A stretch of DNA of 64,000 bases from positions 1,116,001 through 1,180,000 of the forward strand of contig JADJCV010000004.1 in assembly GCA_016703025.1 (NCBI GenBank), read 5' to 3'. The notes below the pieces were generated by a model. The model ran no database searches. It saw only the letters and a list, made by a program, of their open reading frames with translations, and was not told the origin of the DNA. This DNA comes from Candidatus Avedoeria danica. GTDB lineage: Bacteria > Chloroflexota > Anaerolineae > Epilineales > Epilineaceae. The position numbers and the translations under genes are program-made. Of the stretch, positions 17,226 through 23,867 are shown in pieces (within the stretch, counting starts at the first letter, position 1; each line of letters begins with the position of its first letter).

Positions 17226-18302
17226 GGCCTTTCCTTTAGCACCCCGGAGTAGCTTCATGTATGAATTCTCCGATGCACGGTTGTCCCATGCACCCTTGAT
17301 GAATTCGCGAAGACTTGGCATGTCCTTCTCGATCGTCGTTTGCCAAAGGTTCGGGCTGTACTCGAAGACACGCAGCATGTTGTCGACATCGAACAGCGGG
17401 CCAGTGCCCTGGGCCTTGATGAGCACGACGGGCTTGTCCTCAGCCATGCGTACGCCGAGCTCAAACATGACGTTAGGATTGTGCTCGGTAAGGTCGGCAA
17501 TGACGAGGTCGGCTTCGATGAGATCATTGATGATTGTCGACTGAATCAGGTCGCTGCCCTGTCGATTCGCCGTCTTCACGGTGAACAGCGACTCCTTGGC
17601 GGCAGGCGTGATCAGACTCCGAAGGACTTCCGCAAAGAAACCCGAGGGATGCTTGGAATCGCGTTCGACGAAAGGCATGATCACAAACGCCGTGAGCTTC
17701 GAGGCTCCCATGGCTTCGGCGAGCGTCACAGTATCGGGCGTAATCGGACTTGGAGCGCCCTGCCCGTATTCAGCGCCTGAAGCGGGAATGCCCGACGTGA
17801 TCCCGAGGTACTGACAGTTCTCGCGGAAGGTACGTGAGAACTCTTCGTGAGTTTCCGGCGCGAGTCCGAACTCCTTCTGGAGCACATTCCCGAGGTACTT
17901 CATCTCCGGAAGGTTGCTACCCTTGTAATACTCGAGCACGCGCTTGAAGACGTCGATCGCGAGAAAGGCGCGGACACTTAGTGCCCTCTCGGCCTCTGGG
18001 TCTGGTGCGTAGACCAGCTCTCTCCCGAGGTCGGTAAGCTCAATCTTCTCCGCAGCGTTCGTACCGACGGTCAGGCCATGATCTCTCGATGCAGTAGTAA
18101 GGTAAAAGAATGCGTTTCCCCCAGTGCCGGCTCCGATCGCTTTGCGAATCTCTTCCGGTTCCCACGGGTTCCCGCCGTTGTGTTCCTTGATCGCGTAAGC
18201 AATTCTGATTGCATCACCGAGCGTGGTTCGGGGGAACGGCCAACGCACTCTAGGCTTCGTCTCGGTTCTCGGCTTAAGAGTGGTCGTGCGCTTTTCTGCC
18301 AC
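17220..18302 (-). CDS. Deoxyribosyltransferase/TIR-like effector with N-terminal helical domain
   Basis: The 360-residue product has two parts. Residues 20-170 are helical and winged-helix-like (LGDAIRIAYAIKEHNGGNPW, KIELTDLGRELV). Residues 210-345 start TAFVIMPFVERD and contain GSDLIQSTIINDLIEADLVI, ADLTEHNPNVMFELGVR and KPVVLIKAQ. This is the nucleoside 2-deoxyribosyltransferase-like/TIR-like fold, where the glutamate of FELG would be catalytic. Such domains cleave nucleotides or NAD in some immune systems. The GTG at 18302 follows GGAGG. Stop TAA lies in an attC-like core and GTTAGGC lies 34 bases before the start, as in integron cassettes. The immune role is inferred. Confidence 0.7.
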   Translation of the reverse strand: MAEKRTTTLKPRTETKPRVRWPFPRTTLGDAIRIAYAIKEHNGGNPWEPEEIRKAIGAGTGGNAFFYLTTASRDHGLTVGTNAAEKIELTDLGRELVYAPDPEAERALSVRAFLAIDVFKRVLEYYKGSNLPEMKYLGNVLQKEFGLAPETHEEFSRTFRENCQYLGITSGIPASGAEYGQGAPSPITPDTVTLAEAMGASKLTAFVIMPFVERDSKHPSGFFAEVLRSLITPAAKESLFTVKTANRQGSDLIQSTIINDLIEADLVIADLTEHNPNVMFELGVRMAEDKPVVLIKAQGTGPLFDVDNMLRVFEYSPNLWQTTIEKDMPSLREFIKGAWDNRASENSYMKLLRGAKGKAV

Positions 18303-18336
18303 TGGATCCTCCGACTCTCGTTCGGCCTTCTGGTCC

Positions 18337-18530
18337 GCCTAACTACTCACTTTGCCATGCCCATCCCACCCATCGACAGCGCGGCGCACGTCATGACGAC
18401 CCGCGCGCCGGCCCGATTGCCGCGCGCCGTATTCGTCGACAGGTCCGCCGATTCGCATGTCAGGATCCCTACCCAGACCGGCTGTGGCTGGTCACTTGCA
18501 TGATAAGCCGGTCGGCACAAGCCCGTCAAC
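18337..18530. repeat. Cassette boundary with ~120-bp element, copy 1
   Basis: A perfect minus-strand GTTAGGC (18337-18343) precedes the TIR-like gene. Beyond it, 18411-18530 resembles 30394-30521. Shared blocks are GCCCGATTGCYGCGCGCCG, GGATCCGCCGA or GTCCGCCGA, CAGACC, GCATG and CCGGTCGGC. The ends form a weak long inverted repeat. It could be a VCR-length attC or an unrelated repeat. No gene is seen in 18303-18597. Confidence 0.5.
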
Positions 18531-18597
18531 GCCCCCGGCAACGCCGCGCCGGCCCTCGCACACCTTCTGCGTGCGACCCCGTTCAAATTGCTGTGTC

Positions 18598-19003
18598 TAC
18601 CTACGCCCAAGCACCTCGCGCCGCTACGCCAGCGCCGCCGCCACGAGCGCCCGCACCGCGGGGCTCCCCGCGTCCTCAACCGAGCGCACCTTGACGTGTC
18701 TCACCTTCGCGCCGGTTCCCTGAAGAAGCCGGCGGGGTCCGGGAGACCGACGCCGTGCCAGAACCCGAGGTTCACGTACGCTGCCTACGGCATCACGTAG
18801 ACAAGCGACTCGCTCATCTCCTTGGGGCCAATCCCGAACGGGGCGGCACGGTCCCCAAGGCGAACGACCTCCATGGCTTTCGGGAAGTCGTCGAGGATGA
18901 CGGCGCGCAGCTTCCGCGCGATCGCCTCGACGCCGGCGGCGCTTCCGGGCGGCAACTCGCGCATCCGATCGTCGAAGGAGCCGAGTCGTGCAGTCGTGGC
19001 CAT
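18598..19003 (-). pseudogene. DUF1801 pseudogene (twin of the gene at 23334)
   Basis: The ATG at 19003 opens MATTARLGSFDDRMRELPPG, nearly identical to the intact gene at 23334-23741. A TAG after SLVYVMP (18785-18787) replaces the glutamine codon of the intact copy. Homology continues as AAYVNLGFWHGVGLPDPAG, after which one base is missing and the frame shifts before VRHVKVRSVEDAG-like sequence. The end aligns with the intact stop near 18598. It is a recently decayed duplicate with one nonsense and one frameshift change. Confidence 0.85.
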
Positions 19004-19034
19004 GATGCTTGATACCCTTGACCCGTACGTTTGC

Positions 19035-19325
19035 CTACGCCGCCGCGCCGACGTTCTCCAGGATCACCCTCGGATGGCGCGCCGCGATGCGTAGGAGGGC
19101 GATGGCCGGGCCATCTGGGTGCCGGCGGCCCTGTTCCCAGTTCCTGAGTGTGTGCACGCTGATCCCCATCGCGGCTGCAAACTGCTCCTGCGTCAGCCCG
19201 ATGAACCGGCGCAGCGCCGTGACGTCAGCCCCGGACTCGACGTGACCCGCCATGAGCCTGCGGCGGCCGCTGGAGGGAATCGCACGTTGGAACTGCTCAG
19301 CGGTGAGTTCAGGGATGTCGATCAT
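19035..19325 (-). CDS. XRE-family antitoxin-like regulator (NadS/HigA type)
   Basis: The 96-residue product has an N-terminal MIDIPELTAEQFQRAIPSSG segment and a Cro/XRE helix-turn-helix: LRRFIGLTQEQFAAAMGISV followed by HTLRNWEQGRRHPDGPA. This matches NadS-like antitoxins that are paired with RelE-family toxins. The ATG at 19325 follows GGAGGT. The gene lies directly downstream of a gutted RelE-type toxin, so it probably survives as an orphan repressor. A relic of the same N-terminus is found at 26012. Confidence 0.85.
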   Translation of the reverse strand: MIDIPELTAEQFQRAIPSSGRRRLMAGHVESGADVTALRRFIGLTQEQFAAAMGISVHTLRNWEQGRRHPDGPAIALLRIAARHPRVILENVGAAA

Positions 19326-19354
19326 TGCTGACCTCCCAACGTCGTCGGGCGGAT

Positions 19355-19497
19355 CTACCGGAGTCCGACGAGGAGCCGGTCGTAGTCCGCATGCGGCCCG
19401 ATCCAGAAACAGATCAGATCATCTGCGCCTGGCGTTGGACCCGCGGCGGAAGGGTGGCGAACGCCTCCCGAAAGCGCCCGGTGGTGCGCGACCGCAA
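19355..19497 (-). pseudogene. RelE/ParE-type toxin remnant with internal deletion
   Basis: On the minus strand the TTG at 19497 gives LRSRTTGRFREAFATLPPRV then QRQAQ, the typical N-terminus of a RelE-family toxin. The last part, in another frame, reads LICFWIGPHADYDRLLVGLR and stops at 19355, the typical C-terminus (FWIGPHxxYDRLL). The catalytic middle is missing and the join shifts frame, so no active toxin can be made. It sits between a conserved small antitoxin gene upstream and an XRE regulator downstream. Confidence 0.78.
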
Positions 19498-19512
19498 CTA
19501 TACCGAACCTCG

Positions 19513-19731
19513 CTAGAGTGTGTCGGGGTCGAGCAGCTGGGACCGACCCTGCCGGTGCTCGCTCAGCGCCTCGTCAGCCAGGCGCGCGAGCGCGGGCGCC
19601 GAGGCATGGAACTGCGCATCCCACTCTGCGTCGCCCGCAACCCCGGCGAGAATCGCCGCCGCCAACGCGTCCTGCTCGGCGTCGGACCACTCGGCGACAG
19701 CGCGGAGGGCTTCTTCGAGGAGCTTCGTCAT
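19513..19731 (-). CDS. Small antitoxin-like protein upstream of the RelE remnant
   Basis: The 72-residue product begins MTKLLEEALRAVAEWSDAEQ and continues AEWDAQFHASAPALARLADE, ending in QLLDPDTL. This layout (MTKLLEQA...EQDAIA...LADEAL...G...LDPD) is common immediately upstream of RelE/ParE-type toxins and is taken as the antitoxin. A TATACT hexamer (19739-19744, minus strand) lies only about 8 bases before the ATG at 19731, suggesting a nearly leaderless transcript. The toxin that should follow is gutted. Confidence 0.75.
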   Translation of the reverse strand: MTKLLEEALRAVAEWSDAEQDALAAAILAGVAGDAEWDAQFHASAPALARLADEALSEHRQGRSQLLDPDTL

Positions 19732-19795
19732 GTTCGGAGTATAGCCAAACGTCGCGAACAGAGCCGTGAGCTCTGTTGGCCGTCGCCCCACGGAC

Positions 19796-20857
19796 TCACA
19801 CCAGCCTCGCCAGCAGCCGCTGGATCAGCCAGATGATGATGGGCAACAACAGCGTCGACGCAAAGCCTCTAAGCGTGCTCGACCGCCACGGCCAGGTCGA
19901 GATGCCCTCGATCAGTTGCCGTTCCTCGATCAATGCGCTCAAGGTCGTTCTGAGATTGCCGACGGCCTCGTGCTCACCGGCGTCGATGCGAGCGTGGATC
20001 TGCCCGATCGTGCGCTGAATTCGCGCGTTCGCTTCCCCGACGAGGCGCGCCTGCTCGGCACGCAGCCGGCCGCGCATGCCCAGCAGCGGGACCACGAACA
20101 CGGTGACCGCCAACGCGCCCATGATCACCAAGGCCACCACGTTGAGGAAATTGATGTCCGATCCTTCGACCAGCCGGTTGTACGTGATGAAGGCGATGAG
20201 CCCGATGCCCGTCCGCGAGGTCAGACCGGACAAGGCCTGCGCCGGTCCGAGCTGGAATAGGTTGATATCGGTCGCCCGTGCGTGTAGGTCGTTCACCAGC
20301 CTCAGTTGCCGGATGCACTGGAGCGCCAAGGCGAACATGCAGCCGAAGCCAAGGGGGCTTTGGACGAGCAGACTGATCGCCGGCCACGGCGAGTGTGCGC
20401 CGGCAACCCCGAACGATTCCGGGTTGGCCCGGAGGCTCACCGTCTCGAGACCGAGTCCGAGCAAGACCGCCAACACGCCGAGCCACCGAGGCAGGTTCGT
20501 CAACCGGTATTCCAGGGTTCGCGACTCCGCCTTTGGTGCGTCCAAGACGGGCTCGAACTGTCGGAAGCTGCGCCGGGCCGCCGAGTTGAGGTAGTGGTAG
20601 AGGGCGAGGAAGAACACGCCGTAGCCACCGTCTGCCACCCGCAGCCTGACGAACGTTCCTGCCGGCTGCGACCCGTCGATCCACATCACCGCGTTGCTCC
20701 AGAGCGCGAGCAGGGCAGCGAGCAGGACATAGAACAACCACGCCGGCGCCGGGCCGTAGTCGATCCACCGGATCAGTAAGTCGATCCAGCTGCGCGGATA
20801 CGGCCGGTCCGCGATCGGCAGGTCCGGGACGACGGGATCGACAGCGGCGCTGGTCAT
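19796..20857 (-). CDS. Multi-pass membrane protein of unknown function
   Basis: The 353-residue product has about seven hydrophobic segments, for example WLFYVLLAALLALWSNAVMW, LGVLAVLLGLGLETVSL, FLNVVALVIMGALAVTVFVV and STLLLPIIIWLIQRLL. A cytosolic charged stretch (RLRAEQARLVGEANARIQRT) precedes the last helix. No family was recognised. I chose the ATG at 20857, which removes an Arg-rich leader; an upstream start at 20917 is possible. It abuts the toxin-antitoxin remnants. Confidence 0.65.
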   Translation of the reverse strand: MTSAAVDPVVPDLPIADRPYPRSWIDLLIRWIDYGPAPAWLFYVLLAALLALWSNAVMWIDGSQPAGTFVRLRVADGGYGVFFLALYHYLNSAARRSFRQFEPVLDAPKAESRTLEYRLTNLPRWLGVLAVLLGLGLETVSLRANPESFGVAGAHSPWPAISLLVQSPLGFGCMFALALQCIRQLRLVNDLHARATDINLFQLGPAQALSGLTSRTGIGLIAFITYNRLVEGSDINFLNVVALVIMGALAVTVFVVPLLGMRGRLRAEQARLVGEANARIQRTIGQIHARIDAGEHEAVGNLRTTLSALIEERQLIEGISTWPWRSSTLRGFASTLLLPIIIWLIQRLLARLV

Positions 20858-21210
20858 GTTCGTGGCGATCCCTGTACTCCGTCGGCGGCCATGGCCACAA
20901 GTTCGGTCAGTCGACAATCACAAAGTCGATGGACGGATATGGCCCGGTCCGAAACAGTGGTGGTGACCCAACCCCGCAGCGAATCCGGACCATGCAATCA
21001 GACGATAGCACGACCGGCGTGTCGGAAGGCAGGCGTCGCTCTGCGAGCCACCGGCCAGCGGCTCCTGGACCACCTCGAAGTGCCCGCTCGACCTCGATCA
21101 CACGCTCTGCCGAGGGCCGCTTGACGCCATCAGCTGATCGAGGTTACGACAATGGACCTATTTAATACGGATGGCGTCGCGGGCGCCGGCGTTTCGGGTC
21201 GGTCCGAGCA
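20858..21210. other. Intergenic stretch without a recognised gene
   Basis: About 350 bases to the left of the 22-bp array. Base composition is less GC-rich around 21140-21180 (ACAATGGACCTATTTAATAC), which could include a promoter. No family-matching open frame was found on either strand. Confidence 0.4.
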
Positions 21211-21320
21211 ATACGAAAGAAACGCGATTCGGTTCTTGAAGAAACGCGGGTCCGTTCTTGAAGAAACGCCGGCCCGTTCTTCAAGAACCGAGGCGCGTTT
21301 CTTCAAGAAACCGCGGACGA
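21211..21320. repeat. 22-bp periodic array of TTCTTSAAGAA palindromes
   Basis: The 11-base palindromes TTCTTGAAGAA and TTCTTCAAGAA start at 21233, 21255, 21277 and 21299, exactly 22 bases apart. A half-kept fifth unit (GAAAGAAACGCG) fits the same register at 21211. The spacer is GC-rich (ACGCGGGTCCG type). Twenty-two bases is about two helical turns, so all palindromes face the same side of the DNA. The array lies about 260 bases before an HU-like gene. It may be an operator cluster or a nucleoid-protein site. Confidence 0.9.
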
Positions 21321-21568
21321 GGCCGAAAGAGGCGCTATCCGGACTGTCAAGGCCGTCCGCCGATCACGTCGGGCGCTTGCCGGCGGGCGCTCGCCGGCGG
21401 GCGCTGGACCGCGATCCGCGCGATCCGCGCGCTCCGCGCCACCCCAGCGTCGGGTAAACGACGGTCACGCGACGGTCAAACCCCTTCCATGCGGCCATCG
21501 CACCCCGTACCCTGTCCGCACGCCCGCACCGTTCGCGGGCGTAACACGGAACAGGAGAACACATTCCC

Positions 21569-22006
21569 ATGGCAAGCTGGATTGAGGCGATCAGCGCCTA
21601 CCGCCCGCGGGTCTCGAACCTGCCGACGCTCGACCTCGATGCCCTGGCCGAACGCCTCGCCACCGGCACGCTGCTCACGCCGCGCGTCGCCCGGATGGTC
21701 CTCGAGGAGCTCGGCCACGAGATCGGACAGCAGCTTCGCACGGGCCACCGTGTGAAGCTGCCGGGCATCGGCACATTCGGCCCGCGGATTCGACTGGACG
21801 GGACGATGCGCGCCACGCTGCGCCTCGCCCCGGAGCTGCGCGACGCGGTGACGGACGTCGGTACGTTCCTCGGCGGTGTCACCGGCCGGGAGAGCGTCGG
21901 GCTCGACCTCATCGCCCTCAAGGAGCGCTGGGACGCCGAGCACCCGGACGACCCGCTCGAGCTGCCGACGAACTACCGGAGCCGGGCCAAGCGCACGGCG
22001 GCGTGA
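21569..22006 (+). CDS. HU-like DNA-binding protein
   Basis: The 145-residue product carries one HU/IHF-type fold at about residues 28-105: LATGTLLTPRVARMVLEELG, HEIGQQLRTGHRVKLPGIGT and FGPRIRLDGTMRATLRLAPE. The VKLPGIGTF stretch matches the start of the HU beta arm. N- and C-terminal extensions make it longer than HU (about 90 residues). It probably bends DNA. AGGAGA lies about 11 bases before the ATG. A hairpin (GCCCGC/GCGGGC) lies in the leader near 21520-21540. Confidence 0.8.
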   Translation: MASWIEAISAYRPRVSNLPTLDLDALAERLATGTLLTPRVARMVLEELGHEIGQQLRTGHRVKLPGIGTFGPRIRLDGTMRATLRLAPELRDAVTDVGTFLGGVTGRESVGLDLIALKERWDAEHPDDPLELPTNYRSRAKRTAA

Positions 22007-22236
22007 GCCGGCGCGCGGACGTAGTGCGGCACCATGACCGGCCACGAGGGCGTCGCCCACGAGGGATCGACGTCCTCGTGGTCGGCGGGCAGCCTCTCAA
22101 CCAGGGACAACGTGTGGTCATCGCGGGACAAGGTCTAGCGGCCGTCGGGCTGTTTGGAGTATGCGGGGCGGTCTCAAGTGGTCAGCGCAACAAATACGGC
22201 CAAAATGGCGATTCTTCTCTTGGCCGATGCCCAGCC

Positions 22237-22743
22237 TCACGACGGACCAGCTGTGGCCAGCGCCCACACCGTCGCCACCACGAGCACCAACGCACCCGCG
22301 GGCAACACCCAGCCTACCCGCACCCGCCCGCGCCACAGCGCCCAGATCCCGGCCGCCGGCGCCGCGATTCCGAGCACGATGCTCCCGACGTGTGCGACGT
22401 CCGTCAGCGGCGCACCGGTTGGGCATGGCGGCAGGCAGTACATGATCGCGAGGCCGTTGATCAGCACCGTCCACCCGAGCCCCAGGATCACCGCACTCGC
22501 CACCCCGCCGCCTACGCCGCGCGCACCCGCCGCCAGTGAGACGACCCACCAGACCTGAATGAGGGGTATCAGCAGCACCACCGCCCCGACCGCCGGCGCG
22601 AGGGTGCCCTGCATCGGAAATAGCCCGACGCCGAAGTCCAGGAGAATATGCATCATGCTGACAGCCATCGCTGCCAGGCTGAGCCAGAACCACAGCGGTA
22701 GCCGCCACGTCTGGCCCGACCAGGCCAAGTCATTGCTCTCCAT
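22237..22743 (-). CDS. Multi-pass membrane protein of unknown function
   Basis: The 168-residue product has about five hydrophobic helices, including LWFWLSLAAMAVSMMHILLD, AVGAVVLLIPLIQVWWVVSL, VASAVILGLGWTVLINGLAI and VLPAGALVLVVATVWALA. Two cysteines sit in MYCLPPCPTG. No family was recognised. The ATG at 22743 was chosen because GGAGGG lies 4-5 bases upstream; upstream in-frame starts at 22755 and 22788 are less likely. Confidence 0.65.
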   Translation of the reverse strand: MESNDLAWSGQTWRLPLWFWLSLAAMAVSMMHILLDFGVGLFPMQGTLAPAVGAVVLLIPLIQVWWVVSLAAGARGVGGGVASAVILGLGWTVLINGLAIMYCLPPCPTGAPLTDVAHVGSIVLGIAAPAAGIWALWRGRVRVGWVLPAGALVLVVATVWALATAGPS

Positions 22744-22935
22744 AGTGCCCTCCATTTGGCTGCGCCACACCCGCCAAGTGTTTTTCAATGCGCTGGGACA
22801 CTTGGCATACGTTGTCCCAGGCGCGGCCTGATCCCTAGCCGGCTCAGTTTGCGCTCCGTTCGCGACGATGTGTCATTCTTCGCTTCCCGGTCGAGTGTTG
22901 CAAGGACCGCTTGAGACCGCCCAAGGAGTCACCAG

Positions 22936-23277
22936 ATGCCCCGGTACCTGATCTCGTTCGACGACGGTTCGATGGCCCACATCCCGGACGGGGACTGGCC
23001 TGAGGTGGGCCGGGCCTCGCACGCGGTGGTCCAGGAAGCCAAGGACGCCGGCGTCTGGATCTTCGGCGGCGGCGTCGAGCGCCAGCAGGCGACCATCGTC
23101 GGTACCGACGGGGCCATCACTGACGGCCCGGTCCCGGAAACGAAGGCGGTCGTCGGGGGGTTCGCGATCATCGAGGTGCCGTCGCGGGCCGAGGCGCTGG
23201 ACTGGGCTGCGCGCATCGCCCGCGGCTGCCGCTGCGCGCAGGAGGTTCGGGAGATCATGTACGACCCGGATTCCTGA
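22936..23277 (+). CDS. YCII/DGPF-domain protein
   Basis: The 113-residue product MPRYLISFDDGSMAHIPDGD continues to GVWIFGGGVERQQATIVGTD, DGPVPETKAVVGGFAIIEVP and SRAEALDWAARIARGCRCAQ. The DGPxxExKxxVGGFxIIEV segment is the hallmark of the YCII-related DGPF family, small proteins with a ferredoxin-like fold that are often near ECF sigma factors. No such sigma factor is adjacent here. Function is unknown. Confidence 0.85.
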   Translation: MPRYLISFDDGSMAHIPDGDWPEVGRASHAVVQEAKDAGVWIFGGGVERQQATIVGTDGAITDGPVPETKAVVGGFAIIEVPSRAEALDWAARIARGCRCAQEVREIMYDPDS

Positions 23278-23333
23278 GAGCAGGCGGCGTAGCGGCATCT
23301 ACCCACGAGCAGGGCGCCGCTTGAGCGCAGCGT

Positions 23334-23741
23334 CTACCCGCGCCCAAGCACCGCGCGCCGCTCCTGAAGCGCCGCCGCGACGAGCGCGCGCACCGCAGGA
23401 CGCCCCGCGTCCTCGACCGAGCGCACCTTGACGTGTCGCAACTTCGCTCCGGTCCCCTCGAGAAGTCCGGCGGGGTCCGCGAGACCCACGCCGTGCCAAA
23501 ACCCGAGGTTCACGTACGTTGCCTGCGGCATCACGTAGACATGGGACTCGCTCATCTTCTTGGTGCCGACCCCGAACGAGGCGGCTCGGTCACCCAGACG
23601 AACGACCTCGATGGCTTCCGGGAAGTCGTCGAGGATGACGGCGCGCAGCTTCCGGGCGATGGGCTCGACGGCTGGGGCGGTGCCGGGCGGCAGCTCGCGC
23701 ATCAGGTCGTCGAAGGAGCCGAGGCGTGCAGATGTGGCCAA
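23334..23741 (-). CDS. DUF1801-like protein, intact copy
   Basis: The 135-residue product (LATSARLGSFDDLMRELPPG, KLRAVILDDFPEAIEVVRLG, MSESHVYVMPQATYVNLGFW, HGVGLADPAGLLEGTGAKLR) has the compact DUF1801 layout ending in an HVKVRS...VRALVAAAL helix. I chose the TTG at 23741: GGAGGT precedes it by 6-7 bases and the pseudogene twin has ATG at the same position. The family may bind small ligands or metals; its role is unknown. The twin at 18598-19003 has a nonsense codon and a frameshift. Confidence 0.8.
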   Translation of the reverse strand: MATSARLGSFDDLMRELPPGTAPAVEPIARKLRAVILDDFPEAIEVVRLGDRAASFGVGTKKMSESHVYVMPQATYVNLGFWHGVGLADPAGLLEGTGAKLRHVKVRSVEDAGRPAVRALVAAALQERRAVLGRG

Positions 23742-23760
23742 AGTGCGACCTCCAGCGACG

Positions 23761-23810
23761 CCTGACCGTGAACGGTCAGGCTCGTTCATGACGAAGCCCC
23801 TGCCGGGGCT
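23761..23810 (+). repeat. Two-hairpin dispersed module, copy b
   Basis: Hairpin 1 has 9-base arms CCTGACCGT and ACGGTCAGG around GA (23761-23780). The linker CTCGTTCATGACGA is identical to copy a. Hairpin 2 has arms AGCCCC and GGGGCT around TGCC (23795-23810). It lies between the DUF1801 gene start and the DUF389 gene end. Confidence 0.82.
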
Positions 23811-23867
23811 GGCGCAGAGCTGTTCTCCCGCATCCGGGAGCCGGCGGCTGATCGCGGCGCGGGCCGG

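Noticed and set aside
21211..21320. CRISPR-like array.
   Set aside because: Units are 22 bp end to end with no unique spacers, and no cas genes are near.
21152..21457. An open frame through the 22-bp array upstream of the HU-like gene.
   Set aside because: It is made by the repeat units and GC-rich sequence, lacks a recognisable domain, and is poorly placed for translation.
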